Shown: positions 53,060 through 62,097 of the stretch, in pieces
How positions within the stretch are numbered: the stretch's first letter is position 1
Layout: the number at the start of each line of letters is the position of its first letter
Assembly: GCF_003253705.1 (NCBI RefSeq)
Contig: NZ_QKYU01000005.1
Location: 62,001 to 126,000, forward strand
DNA from: Humitalea rosea
GTDB taxonomy: Bacteria; Pseudomonadota; Alphaproteobacteria; Acetobacterales; Acetobacteraceae
Length of the DNA: 64,000 bases
Direction: 5' to 3'
The notes under the pieces: generated by a model
What the model saw: only the letters and a program-made list of their open reading frames with translations
Told to the model about the DNA's origin: nothing
Databases searched by the model: none
Translations under genes and position numbers: made by a program

Positions 53060-53698
53060 TCAGCCGGGGATCAGCGCCCCGGTCTCGCGGTCCCGGTGGT
53101 CCTCGCTGGCGGCCAGCCCGGCGGCGACGCCCGCGCGATCGGCCGGCCCCCGGTTCTGCGACATCTTGCGCTTGCCAACCAGGCTGGTGATCCGCAGCCG
53201 CAGCCCGGTGATGCCCTTCAACTGGCCGGCGACGAAGGCGGCGGGCGCATCCGTCACCGCCCAGGGCGAGGCTTGGGCGGCCTCATGCCGCTGGGTCAGG
53301 CGGGTGACGACCTCATGCAGCCGCGCCGGATCGTCGAAGACCTCGACCGGGCCGCTGGCATGGACCGCGACATAGTTCCAGGTCGGCACCACGCGGCCGT
53401 GCTCGGCCTTGCTCGGATACCAGTTGGGCGAGACATAGGCCTCCGGCCCCGTGAAGATCGCCAGCGCCTGACCCGCCGCCACCAGGGCGCGAAGCTGCGG
53501 ATTGGCCTTCGCCAGATGCCCGACCAGCGCGCCATGCGGCCCGTCCTCCGGGTCGAACAGCAGCGGCAGATGCGAGGCGCTGGGCACCCCGTCCTCGCCC
53601 TGGCAGACCAGCAAAGCGAGGCGCGCGGCCTCGATCATCGCGCGGATCTCGGCCGGGTCCTCCACGCGGAACTGGGTCGGCGTGTACATCTCAACCAT
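53060..53698 (-). CDS. PaiB-like FMN-binding negative regulator
   Basis: A 212-residue protein of the PaiB/FMN-binding split-barrel family: MYTPTQFRVEDPAEIRAMI at the start, SASHLPLLFDPE, then YVSPNWYPSKAEHGRVVPTWNYVAVHASG and KLKG-like GQLKGITGLRLRI. Bacillus PaiB affects sporulation and degradative genes. Elsewhere the family is a flavin-binding oxidoreductase-like protein of unclear function. Starts at 53698 and 53689 are both possible; the first overlaps livF by 8 bp. It is co-transcribed with the second liv operon. Confidence 0.85.
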   Translation of the reverse strand: MVEMYTPTQFRVEDPAEIRAMIEAARLALLVCQGEDGVPSASHLPLLFDPEDGPHGALVGHLAKANPQLRALVAAGQALAIFTGPEAYVSPNWYPSKAEHGRVVPTWNYVAVHASGPVEVFDDPARLHEVVTRLTQRHEAAQASPWAVTDAPAAFVAGQLKGITGLRLRITSLVGKRKMSQNRGPADRAGVAAGLAASEDHRDRETGALIPG

Positions 53699-54407
53699 GG
53701 CCACCGCCGAGATAGGCATCCTGCACCTCGGACCGCGTCATCAACTCGGCGCCGCTGCCCTGCAAGGTGATGCGGCCATTCACCAGCACATAGCCGCGAT
53801 GGGCCAGGCGCAGCGCCTGGAAGGCGTTCTGTTCGACCAGCAGCACGGTCAGCCCCTCTTCCTCGTTCAACCGGCGTATGGCGCCAAAGATCTGCCGCAC
53901 AATCAAGGGGGCAAGGCCGAGCGAGGGCTCATCCAGCAGCAGCAGCCGCGGGCGGGACATCAGCGCCCGGGCGATGGCCAGCATCTGCTGCTCCCCGCCC
54001 GAGAGCGTGCCGGCGCGCTGCCCGGCGCGCTCCAGCAGGATCGGGAACAGCGCCCGCGCCTGGGCGAGGCCGGGGGCGGGGTCATGCCCCGCGACCTCGG
54101 CGCCCATCAGCAGGTTCTCGTTCACCGTCATGCGCGGGAAGATGCGCCGCCCCTCGGGCGATTGGGCCAGCCCTTGGCGCATGATCAGATGCGTCGGCAG
54201 TGCGGTGATGTCCTGCCCATCGAAGACGATGCGCCCGGTGCGCGCGCGCGGATCGCCGCAGATGGTCATCAGCAGGGTGGATTTGCCGGCGCCATTGGCG
54301 CCCACCAGGGTCACGATCTCCCCCTGGCCGACATGCAGGGAGACATCCTCCAGCGCCTGCACCGGCCCATAGCCGGCGGAAATGCCTTCCAGGGACAGCA
54401 GACTCAT
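53691..54407 (-). CDS. livF: LivF-type ABC transporter ATP-binding protein
   Basis: A 238-residue ATPase with Walker A GANGAGKST, signature LSGGEQQMLAIARALM, Walker B LLLLDEPSLGLAP and the LLVEQN switch that marks LivF rather than LivG. Overlaps livG by 4 bp. Separate from LivG here, in contrast to the fused copy at 40026-42533. Confidence 0.95.
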   Translation of the reverse strand: MSLLSLEGISAGYGPVQALEDVSLHVGQGEIVTLVGANGAGKSTLLMTICGDPRARTGRIVFDGQDITALPTHLIMRQGLAQSPEGRRIFPRMTVNENLLMGAEVAGHDPAPGLAQARALFPILLERAGQRAGTLSGGEQQMLAIARALMSRPRLLLLDEPSLGLAPLIVRQIFGAIRRLNEEEGLTVLLVEQNAFQALRLAHRGYVLVNGRITLQGSGAELMTRSEVQDAYLGGGHG

Positions 54408-55207
54408 GCCGGCTCATCCTCGCCGAGATAGGCCGCGATGACGTTTGGATCGGCGCGGATTTCGGCCGGGGTGCCCATGGCGATGCGGGCGCCATGGTCC
54501 AGCACCACGATCTTGTCGCTGATGCCCATGACCACGCCCATGTCGTGCTCGATCAGCAGCACGGAGCAAGGATCGGCCCCGGCCGCGGTGCCGTCGCGGA
54601 TGGCGCGGACCAGCTGCGACAGGGCGGCGGATTCGCGCGGGTTCAGCCCGGCGGCGGGCTCGTCCAGGCAGAGCAGCCGGGGGCCGGTGCACATGGCGCG
54701 CGCGATCTCCAGCCGCCGCTGGGCGCCATAGGGCAGCGAGCCCGCGGCATCATCGGCGCGGTCCAGCAGGTCGGTCGCCTCCAGCCAGGCGCGGGCGCGC
54801 TCCACCGCCTCGCGTTCGGCCGCCGGGTAGCGCGACAGGCCGAGCACCGCGCCGATGCCGAACCAGCTTGCCGCCATCAGCCGCCGGTGCTGCGCGACCA
54901 GCAGGTTTTCGAGGCAGGTCATGCCCCCGAACAGGCGGATGTTCTGGAAGGTGCGCGCGACGCCGGCGAGCGCGATGCGGTGGCCGGGCAGCCGGTGCAG
55001 CGCGGTCTCGCCCAGCATGATCCGCCCCGAACTCGCGCGGTAGAAGCCGGTGATGCAGTTGAACAGCGTGGTCTTGCCGGCGCCATTGGGGCCGATGACG
55101 GCGGTGATGTCGCCGGGCTCGGCGGTGAAGGAGACGCCATCGACCGCCGTCAGCCCGCCGAAGCGCATGGTGACGGCATCGACGACGAGGCGGGTTCCCT
55201 GCGTCAT
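54404..55207 (-). CDS. livG: LivG-type ABC transporter ATP-binding protein
   Basis: A 267-residue ATPase with Walker A GPNGAGKTT, GVARTFQNIRLFGGMT, the LivG-type signature LPYGAQRRLEIARAM, Walker B LLCLDEPAAGLNP and LLIEHDMGVVMGI. It overlaps livM and livF by 4 bp on each side. Confidence 0.95.
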   Translation of the reverse strand: MTQGTRLVVDAVTMRFGGLTAVDGVSFTAEPGDITAVIGPNGAGKTTLFNCITGFYRASSGRIMLGETALHRLPGHRIALAGVARTFQNIRLFGGMTCLENLLVAQHRRLMAASWFGIGAVLGLSRYPAAEREAVERARAWLEATDLLDRADDAAGSLPYGAQRRLEIARAMCTGPRLLCLDEPAAGLNPRESAALSQLVRAIRDGTAAGADPCSVLLIEHDMGVVMGISDKIVVLDHGARIAMGTPAEIRADPNVIAAYLGEDEPA

Positions 55208-56484
55208 CCCTGGCCTTGCCCCACGAGGCCACCGCCGATGGCTTTTCGCGTGCCCAGGGCGATGGTGGGCGTGCGGTCGCCCACCAGCCCGCGCGGCTTC
55301 ACCACCATGATGACCACCATGGCCATGCCGAAGACCAGCATCCGCCACTCGTCCAGGCCGCGGAACAGCTCGAAGCCGCCGATCATCACCAAAGCGGAGA
55401 TCGCGATGCCCAATTGGCTGCCCAGGCCCCCCAGCACGACGATCGCCAGGATGATGGCACTTTCGCTGAAGGTGAAGGATTCCGGGCTGATGAAGCCCTG
55501 CCGCGTCGCGAAGAAGGCCCCGGCAAAACCGCCGAAGGTCGCCCCCAGCGCGAAGGCGGTGAGCTTGGTGTTGCGGACGTTGATGCCAAGCGCCCGGGCC
55601 GCGATCTCATCCTCGCGCAGCGCCTCCCAGGCGCGGCCGAGCGGCTGGCGGCGCAGCCGGATCGAGACCCAGTTGGTCAACAGCGCCAACGCCAGGATCA
55701 GATAATACAGGAAGATCACCCGCTGCACCGGCGAGGGCTCGATCCCGAAGAAATGCGCGAAGGAGCCGGGCTCGCCACCCGAGGAGAAGGGCAGCCCGAA
55801 GAAGGAAGGGCGCGGAATCCCGCCGATCCCGTTCGGCCCATTGGTCAGGTTGGTCCAGTTCAGCAGCACGATGCGGATGATCTCGCCGAAGCCGAGCGTC
55901 ACGATGGCAAGGTAGTCGCCCCGCAGCCGCAGCACCGGGAAGCCCAGCAGCACCCCCCACATCCCCGCGATCAGCCCCGAGAGCGGCAGGCAGACCCAGA
56001 AGGACAGGCCGAATTCCTGCGCCAGCAGCGCATAGGCATAGGCGCCGACCGCGTAGAAGGCGACGTAGCCAAGGTCCAGCAGCCCCGCCAGCCCGACCAC
56101 GATGTTCAGCCCCCAGCCGAGCATCACATAGGTCAGCACCAATATGCCCAGGTCCAGCTCGTACCGCCCCGTTCCCGGCAGGAAGGGCAGCAGCACCGCC
56201 AGCGCCAGCAGCGCGGGCGCGACATAGCGGCCGGAGCGGGCCATGACGCGCGCGACGCGGCGCGGCGTCTCGGCGGCCGTGGGGCGGCGCCGCGCCTGCC
56301 AGGCGATGATCGCGAGCCGGCCCAGGAGCACCAGCCCGACCAGCACGGCGACGATGCCGAAATGCGGCTCGATCCGCAGCGGCCCGGTCGGCCCCGGTGC
56401 TGTCCGCAGGCCGACCACCGGGACAAAAAGCACGGCGGCGACCGCGGCGCAGAGGGTGGCGTCCTTCAGGGCCGCGCCGTTCAT
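55204..56484 (-). CDS. livM: LivM-type ABC transporter permease
   Basis: A 426-residue permease. An N-terminal extension with two or three helices (about 1-100) precedes the LivM core, with GLAGLLDLGYVAFYAVGAYAYALL and NVRNTKLTAFALGATFGGFAGAFFAT. E. coli LivM has a similar extended N-terminus. It overlaps livH and livG by 4 bp. Confidence 0.94.
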   Translation of the reverse strand: MNGAALKDATLCAAVAAVLFVPVVGLRTAPGPTGPLRIEPHFGIVAVLVGLVLLGRLAIIAWQARRRPTAAETPRRVARVMARSGRYVAPALLALAVLLPFLPGTGRYELDLGILVLTYVMLGWGLNIVVGLAGLLDLGYVAFYAVGAYAYALLAQEFGLSFWVCLPLSGLIAGMWGVLLGFPVLRLRGDYLAIVTLGFGEIIRIVLLNWTNLTNGPNGIGGIPRPSFFGLPFSSGGEPGSFAHFFGIEPSPVQRVIFLYYLILALALLTNWVSIRLRRQPLGRAWEALREDEIAARALGINVRNTKLTAFALGATFGGFAGAFFATRQGFISPESFTFSESAIILAIVVLGGLGSQLGIAISALVMIGGFELFRGLDEWRMLVFGMAMVVIMVVKPRGLVGDRTPTIALGTRKAIGGGLVGQGQG

Positions 56485-57392
56485 ACCTTCTCGACTTCCT
56501 GCCGCCCCAGCAGGCCGGTGGGCAGGAAGATCAGCACCAGGATCAGGATCGCGAAGGCCGCCACATCCTTGTACTGGATGGAGAAATAGGCGGACCAGAA
56601 GGTCTCGATCAGCCCGATCAGCAAGCCCCCCAGCACCGCGCCGGGCAGGCTGCCGATGCCACCCAGCACCGCGGCGGTGAAGGCCTTCACCCCGGCGGTA
56701 AAGCCGATGAAGAAGTTGATCACCCCATAGCGCAGCAGGAACAGGAACCCCGCCACCGCCGCCAGCGCCGCCCCGATCAGGAAGGCGAGGCTGATGGTGC
56801 GGTTGGTGTCCACGCCGAGCAGCCCGGCCATCTTGCGGTCCTGCTCCACCGCCCGCATCGCCCGGCCGAGGGGCGTGCGGGTGACCAGCACGGTGAAGCC
56901 GGCCAGCACGATCAGGGTGGTGATGACGATCAGGATCTGGATCCAGCTTACCGCGACCACGAAGCCGGCATCCCCGGTGAAGATCGTCAGGCTCCCGGTG
57001 ACGATCGCATCGATCGGCTTTTCACGCGCCCCCTGGGCCAACTGCACGTAGTTCTGCAGCACGATGCTCATGCCGATCGCCGAGATCAGAGGCGCCAGTC
57101 GGAACGAGCCGCGCAGGGGTTTGTAGGCGATGCGCTCCACCGCCAGCCCGTACATGGCGGTGATCCCCATGGCGAAGACCAGCACCAGCAGGATCGCCGC
57201 CGGCCCGTCGATCCCCCCCGCCAGCAGCAGCAGCCCGACCAGGGAGACGAAGGCGCCGACCATGAAGACATCGCCATGGGCGAAGTTGATCATGCCGACG
57301 ATGCCATAGACCATGGTGTAGCCGACCGCGATCAGCCCGTAGATCATGCCCAGCGAGATGCCGTTCACCAGTTGCTGCAACGCGTAGGCCAT
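56481..57392 (-). CDS. livH: LivH-type ABC transporter permease
   Basis: A 303-residue permease with MAYALQQLVNGISLGMIYGLIAVGYTMVYGIVGMINFAHGDVFMVGAF at the start and AVLGGIGSLPGAVLGGLLIGLIE near the end, the coupling region. It is the first membrane gene of the second liv set, 59 bp after the aminotransferase stop. No binding-protein gene is in this operon, so a binding protein must be encoded elsewhere. Confidence 0.95.
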   Translation of the reverse strand: MAYALQQLVNGISLGMIYGLIAVGYTMVYGIVGMINFAHGDVFMVGAFVSLVGLLLLAGGIDGPAAILLVLVFAMGITAMYGLAVERIAYKPLRGSFRLAPLISAIGMSIVLQNYVQLAQGAREKPIDAIVTGSLTIFTGDAGFVVAVSWIQILIVITTLIVLAGFTVLVTRTPLGRAMRAVEQDRKMAGLLGVDTNRTISLAFLIGAALAAVAGFLFLLRYGVINFFIGFTAGVKAFTAAVLGGIGSLPGAVLGGLLIGLIETFWSAYFSIQYKDVAAFAILILVLIFLPTGLLGRQEVEKV

Positions 57393-57451
57393 GCAGGGTC
57401 TCCGCCGGGTCGAACCGTCACGCTAACCCAGCGTGGCGTGGCAGGGAACGA

Positions 57452-58621
57452 CTAACGCCCGAGCCAGCGCCGCAGCCGGCCCGGGGCCGCCGCCATATCC
57501 TCCTCCGGCCCGCAATACGAAAACCGCACATAGCGCGCCCCCCGCGCGCGGTCGAAATCCACCCCCGGCGTCGCCGCGATCCCCGCCTCGGCCAGCATCC
57601 GGGCGCAGAATTCGGTGCTGTCGTTGGTCAGATGCCCGACATCGGCCCAGAGGTAGAAGGCGCCATCCGCCGGCGCCATCCGGTTGAACCCCGCCCCCGG
57701 CATCGCCGCCAGCAGAGCCGCGCGGCTGCGGGCGTAGCGCGCGCGGTTGGCCTCGCATTCCTCGACGCAGTCCATCGCCGCCTCGGCCGCGACCTGGGCG
57801 ATGTGCGGCGCGCTGATGACCATGTTCTGCGCCAGGCACTCCACCGGGCGGACCAGATCCTGCGGCAGCAGCAGCCAGCCGATGCGCCAGCCGGTCATGG
57901 AGAAATACTTGCTGAACGAGTTCACCACGATGGCCGAGGGCGAGAACGCCGCCGCCGTCGCCTCCGCCGTCCGGCCCCAGGACAGCCCGTGGTAGATCTC
58001 GTCGGAGATCAGCCGCACCCCCTTGGCATCGCACCAGCGGGCGATGGCGGCCAGATCCTCCGGCGCGAGCATGGTGCCGGCGGGGTTGCAGGGGCTGGCG
58101 ATGATCAGCCCGGCGGGGGGCGGGTCCATCGCCTCCAGCATCGCGAGCGTCGGCTGGAAATTGGTGCCGGCATCGGCCGGCAGCAGTTTCGGGACCATCC
58201 CCAGCGCCACCAGAATATTGGCATAGGGCGGGTAGAAGGGGGCGGCCATCGCGACCTCATCGCCCCGGTCGAAGGCCGCCAGGAAAGCGAGCGGAAACGC
58301 GCCCGAGGCCCCCACCGTCACCGCGACCTGGGCGGGGGCGGCGGCGTGGCCGTATTTCTCCGCATAATGCCGCGCGATCCGTGCCCGCAGCGAGGGCAGC
58401 CCAAACGCCTCGGTATAGCCCATCGGCGCGCCGGCCCGCAGGGCGGCGATCGCCGCCTCGGCCGCCCCCCGCGGCGCGCCGGTGCCGGGCTGGCCGACCT
58501 CCATGCGGATGATGCCGGGCTCGCCCGGCGCCAGGGACTGCGCCCGCGCATTGGCGGCCGCGATCACATCCATGACCAGGAAGGGGGGCGCCAAAGCCCC
58601 CCGACCAACCTTCAGCGCCAT
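57452..58621 (-). CDS. class I/II PLP-dependent aminotransferase
   Basis: A 389-residue fold type I aminotransferase. It has RMEVGQPGTGAPRGA, MGYTEAFGLPSLRARIARHY, PCNPAGTMLAPEDL (PLP and substrate contacts), DEIYHGLSWG and the Schiff-base lysine in NSFSKYFSMTGWRIGW. The closest style is aspartate/aromatic aminotransferase Ib or succinyldiaminopimelate-type enzymes. Its ATG shares one base with the GGT stop, and livH follows. That grouping suggests amino-acid salvage, but the substrate is open. Confidence 0.87.
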   Translation of the reverse strand: MALKVGRGALAPPFLVMDVIAAANARAQSLAPGEPGIIRMEVGQPGTGAPRGAAEAAIAALRAGAPMGYTEAFGLPSLRARIARHYAEKYGHAAAPAQVAVTVGASGAFPLAFLAAFDRGDEVAMAAPFYPPYANILVALGMVPKLLPADAGTNFQPTLAMLEAMDPPPAGLIIASPCNPAGTMLAPEDLAAIARWCDAKGVRLISDEIYHGLSWGRTAEATAAAFSPSAIVVNSFSKYFSMTGWRIGWLLLPQDLVRPVECLAQNMVISAPHIAQVAAEAAMDCVEECEANRARYARSRAALLAAMPGAGFNRMAPADGAFYLWADVGHLTNDSTEFCARMLAEAGIAATPGVDFDRARGARYVRFSYCGPEEDMAAAPGRLRRWLGR

Positions 58622-59946
58622 CAGTCGAGCGTGCCGAGCGCCACCCCGAACCCACGCGGATCGACGGCGGCCGTGCATTGCTCCGACTGGCCCGGCAGAT
58701 AGCGCGGGCAGGAGGCGACGAGCCCCCGCGCCGGATCGGGCAGGCCACGCAGCGCCTCGGTGGCGGTGGCGCCGCGCAAAGCGGCGGCCAGCGGGGCCGC
58801 GGCGCCCAAGGGCGCGCCCGCCTGCCCGGTGCCGACCGAGGCGGCGCGGAAGGCGCGCAGCGGGCCGTTGGAGGCGATCGCCGCCGCCAGCAGCGGCGGC
58901 TGGATCTGCCCGACACCCGGGGCGGCGGCGAAGAGGAAGCCCAACCCCTGCGCCACCCGCCCGGTGCCGAACAGATTGTTCATGCTGAAGGCGCAGCTCA
59001 CCGCCATGCCATCGCGGTCCACCACCAGCATACCGGCGGAGGCGGGCAGGGTCGCGCCGCTGGTCGCCGCACCCGGCAGGGCGCGGAAGGCGGCGGCGGC
59101 GGCCGTGCCGCCCGGATTCGGCAGCCAGGCGATGCTGTCGCCGGTCGAGGTCCCGGGTGTGACCAGCGGCTCACCGATCGTGGGGACGGCGGCACGCATC
59201 TCGGCCACGGTCAGCATGGCGCCGGCATGGGCGGAGACCGCCTCGACCCGCCGCGCCAGGTTGCCCTGGTGCAGGTCGCCGACGCCGGCGGTCCGCAGCG
59301 TCGCCAAGGTCGCCGCCAGATCGGGCTGCACGAGGCGCCCCCCCTCGGCCAGCGGCTGCCCGCCGGGCGAGGCGAAGATCAGCCGCGCCCAGGGGTCGGC
59401 CGCGAGCGGCACGCCCGCGATCGCCAGATCCGCGCCCAACGCGCGGGAGACATCGATGCCGAAGCGCGCGGCCTGTTCGGCCGGGATGACCAATTGCTCG
59501 AAGGGCAGCTTGCCGCCCCGCGTGTGCAGCGCGAACAGCCCGCGGGCCATCATCGGCACCGCCGCCGGGCGATCCGCCCCTTCGGGCACCGAGGCGCGGG
59601 CGCCGGCCGGGAAGGTCACCGATTCGGTGACGCCGCGGGACGGCAGGAACACGAGGCAGGCGCCGCCGCCGCCGATCCCGGCGCGGGAGGGCAAGGTGAC
59701 GCTGAGCGCGAAGCCCCCCGCCACGGCCGCGTCGATGGCATTGCCGCCGGCGGAGAGGACATCGCGCGCCACCACCGCCGCACGCGGCTCATCCGCCGCC
59801 ACCTGGCCGAGGAAGCCGCGCACATAGCCGGTCTCCCCCGGCACCGGGCCGGTGTTGGAGGCCGTGCCGCAACCGGCCAGGGCCAGGATGGACACGAGAG
59901 CCAAGGCTGGCCGCTGCCCGCCCCGCTGGGTTAGGGTGCCACCCAT
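58621..59946 (-). CDS. gamma-glutamyltransferase-like lipoprotein with altered active site
   Basis: A 441-residue protein. The signal ends in LALAGC (Cys26), predicting a lipoprotein. GGT features remain: DVLSAGGNAIDAAVAGGFALSV, AGIGGGGACLV and the small-subunit-like LVVDRDGMAVSCAFSMNNLFGTG. Two key residues differ. The autocatalytic nucleophile Thr (TTHxSVVD in true GGTs) aligns with SAGMLVVD, leaving at most a Ser. The gamma-glutamyl-binding Arg (FREMAP) aligns with FPAGARA. It is also about 130 residues shorter than E. coli GGT. It is probably not a normal GGT: inactive, Ser-dependent or re-purposed. It heads the aminotransferase-liv operon. Confidence 0.75.
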   Translation of the reverse strand: MGGTLTQRGGQRPALALVSILALAGCGTASNTGPVPGETGYVRGFLGQVAADEPRAAVVARDVLSAGGNAIDAAVAGGFALSVTLPSRAGIGGGGACLVFLPSRGVTESVTFPAGARASVPEGADRPAAVPMMARGLFALHTRGGKLPFEQLVIPAEQAARFGIDVSRALGADLAIAGVPLAADPWARLIFASPGGQPLAEGGRLVQPDLAATLATLRTAGVGDLHQGNLARRVEAVSAHAGAMLTVAEMRAAVPTIGEPLVTPGTSTGDSIAWLPNPGGTAAAAAFRALPGAATSGATLPASAGMLVVDRDGMAVSCAFSMNNLFGTGRVAQGLGFLFAAAPGVGQIQPPLLAAAIASNGPLRAFRAASVGTGQAGAPLGAAAPLAAALRGATATEALRGLPDPARGLVASCPRYLPGQSEQCTAAVDPRGFGVALGTLD

Positions 59947-61351
59947 GAACCGGCTGGCCCTCTGTTTCGCCGCGCTGATGCTCATGGTGTCGGCCCTGTA
60001 TCCCCAAGCGGCGACGGCACAAGGCACGTCGCGTGTTACCACGATCCGGGACGCTGAGACGGAGAGCCTGCTCCGTACCTTCGCCGATCCGCTGTTCCGC
60101 GCCGCCGGCGTCTCGCCATCCGCGGTTCGCATCACGCTGATCCAGGACGCGGCGATAAACGCCTTCGTCGCCACCGGCAACCGCATGTTCATTCACACGG
60201 GGCTGATCCAGAAGGCGGAGGGCGCCGAGGAGCTGCTCGGCGTGCTCGCGCATGAGACCGGGCACATCGCCGGCGGGCACCTCGCGCGGCTGCCGGAGGA
60301 GATGCGGCTGGCCATGCTGCGCTCGGTCGCGGCCATGCTGCTGGGCGGTGTGGCGGCGGCCGGGGGCGGGGCGGACGCGGGGATGGCCATCGCCCTCGGC
60401 GGCACCCAGATGGCGCAAGGCTCGCTCTACGCCTTCACCCGGCAGCAGGAGCAGGCGGCGGATCAGGCCGGGGTCAGCTACCTCGAACGCAACGGCTGGT
60501 CGCCGCGCGGGCTGACCGTGCTGCTGCAACGGCTGCTGGACCAGGAGCTGCTGGCGGTGGGCCGGCAGGACCCGTATTTCCGCACCCACCCGCTCTCCCG
60601 CGACCGGCTGGAGTATGTGCAGGAGGAACTGGCCCGCAGCCCGACCAAGGACGCGGGCATCCCCGCCGAATGGCACCAGCGCTACGCCATGGTCCGGGCC
60701 AAGCTGGATGGCTTCCTGGCCGCCCCGGCGGTGACGCGGCGGCGGTATCCGGCCAGCGACACCTCCGCCCCCGCCCGCTACGCCCGCGCCATCGCCGATT
60801 TCCGCGCGGGGCGGATCGATGCCGCCGTCGTCGCGTTGGACCAGCTGATCGCCGAGGACCCTCGCAGCCCCTGGCTGCAGGAGATGAAGGGCCAGGTGCT
60901 GTTCGAGGGCGGGCGCCCGGTGCAGGCGCTGGACCCCTATCGCGCCGCCATCCGCATGGCCCCCGGTGCCGCGCTGATCCGGCTGTCGATGGCCCGCGTG
61001 ATGATCGAGACCGGCGACCCGCTGCTGCTGCGCCCCGCCGTCACCGAGCTGGAGTCGGCCCTGGCGACCGAGCGGGACAATGCCTTCGCCTGGCGCCAGC
61101 TCGGCATCGCCTATGGCCGCCAGGGGCAGATGCCACAGGCCGATCTGGCTTTGGCCGAGGAAGCCCTGCTGGAGGGCGACTACCCCCAGGTCCGCTGGCT
61201 CGCCACCCGCGCCGAGGCGGCGCTGCCGCCGGGGCCCACACGTCTGCGCGCGCAGGACCTGCGCAATGCCGCGCAACGCGATAACATGACGCGCGATGAA
61301 CGCGATGCGGATGACGCCGCGCGACGCCGCCAGGGGATTCCGCGCCGATGA
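59945..61351 (+). CDS. bepA: BepA-type M48 metalloprotease with TPR repeats
   Basis: A 468-residue periplasmic protein. Signal peptide to about ATAQG (residue 27), then the M48 protease domain with H103-E-T-G-H107 (zinc-binding HExxH) and the third ligand glutamate in EQAADQAGVSYLERNG. A C-terminal TPR domain follows from about residue 280. BepA degrades or helps assemble outer-membrane proteins such as LptD and BamA partners. Its ATG (59945-59947) overlaps the ATG of the GGT-like gene on the other strand (59944-59946). The dsbA-like gene overlaps its stop by 4 bp. Confidence 0.9.
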   Translation: MNRLALCFAALMLMVSALYPQAATAQGTSRVTTIRDAETESLLRTFADPLFRAAGVSPSAVRITLIQDAAINAFVATGNRMFIHTGLIQKAEGAEELLGVLAHETGHIAGGHLARLPEEMRLAMLRSVAAMLLGGVAAAGGGADAGMAIALGGTQMAQGSLYAFTRQQEQAADQAGVSYLERNGWSPRGLTVLLQRLLDQELLAVGRQDPYFRTHPLSRDRLEYVQEELARSPTKDAGIPAEWHQRYAMVRAKLDGFLAAPAVTRRRYPASDTSAPARYARAIADFRAGRIDAAVVALDQLIAEDPRSPWLQEMKGQVLFEGGRPVQALDPYRAAIRMAPGAALIRLSMARVMIETGDPLLLRPAVTELESALATERDNAFAWRQLGIAYGRQGQMPQADLALAEEALLEGDYPQVRWLATRAEAALPPGPTRLRAQDLRNAAQRDNMTRDERDADDAARRRQGIPRR

Positions 61352-62097
61352 CCACCACGTCCCGCCGCCGCCTGATCCTGGGGCTGGCGCTGGCGCTGCC
61401 GGGCCTGCCGGCGCTGGCCCAGGCCCTCACGGAAGCCCAGCGCGCCGAGGTGGTGGAGGTGCTGCGCCGCGCCCTGCGCGAGGACCCGAGCATCCTGCGC
61501 GAGGCGATGATCGCCTTGCAGCAGTCCGAGGCCACCGCCGCCGCCGACCGTCAGCGCGCGGTGATCCTGGCCCATGCCGATGCGCTGTTCCGCGATGCCG
61601 CCGATCCGGTGCTCGGCAATACCTCGGGCGATGTGACCATCGTCGAGTTCTTCGATGCCCGCTGCGGCTACTGCAAGCAGATGCACCCCGCGATCACCGC
61701 CTTGCTCGCCAAGGATCGCGGCGTGCGGCTGGTGCTGAAGGACCTGCCGATCCTGGGGCCGAGCAGCGTGGTCGCGAGCCGCGCCCTGCTCGCCGCCCAG
61801 CGCCAGGGCCGCTACGCGGCGCTGCACGACGCGCTGATGCGGCTGAACGGGGAGCCGAGCGAGGCCGTCCTGCGCGTCCAGGCCGAACATGCGGGTGCCG
61901 ATTGGGCGCGGCTGCGGCGGGATATGGACGACCCCTCCATCCAGCGCCGCATCGCCGCGAACGTCGCGCTGGCCCAGACCCTGGGGATCGAGGGCACCCC
62001 GGCGCTGGTGATCTCCGGCACCCATGCGCTGGTGCCGGGGGCGGTGGATCTGGCGGCGCTGGAGCGGCTGGTCGCGGAGTCGCGCGCCGCCTCTTGA
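61348..62097 (+). CDS. DsbA-family thiol:disulfide protein (Com1/ScsC-like)
   Basis: A 249-residue exported thioredoxin-fold protein. The leader MTTTSRRRLILGLALALPGLPALAQA is Tat-like. A helical N-terminal region (about 27-85) may be a dimerisation stalk, then the thioredoxin fold with FFDARCGYCKQMHP (C106-C109) and the cis-proline loop IEGTPALVISG. It resembles Com1/ScsC-like DsbA proteins, which oxidise or shuffle disulfides. Overlaps bepA by 4 bp, and the copA-type gene follows, so a role in envelope protein quality under copper stress is plausible. Confidence 0.9.
   Translation: MTTTSRRRLILGLALALPGLPALAQALTEAQRAEVVEVLRRALREDPSILREAMIALQQSEATAAADRQRAVILAHADALFRDAADPVLGNTSGDVTIVEFFDARCGYCKQMHPAITALLAKDRGVRLVLKDLPILGPSSVVASRALLAAQRQGRYAALHDALMRLNGEPSEAVLRVQAEHAGADWARLRRDMDDPSIQRRIAANVALAQTLGIEGTPALVISGTHALVPGAVDLAALERLVAESRAAS

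Noticed and set aside
52990-53060. Second cobalamin riboswitch before the CbiM-like gene
   Set aside because: Only 26 bp separate it from the PaiB gene and no B12-element block is present.
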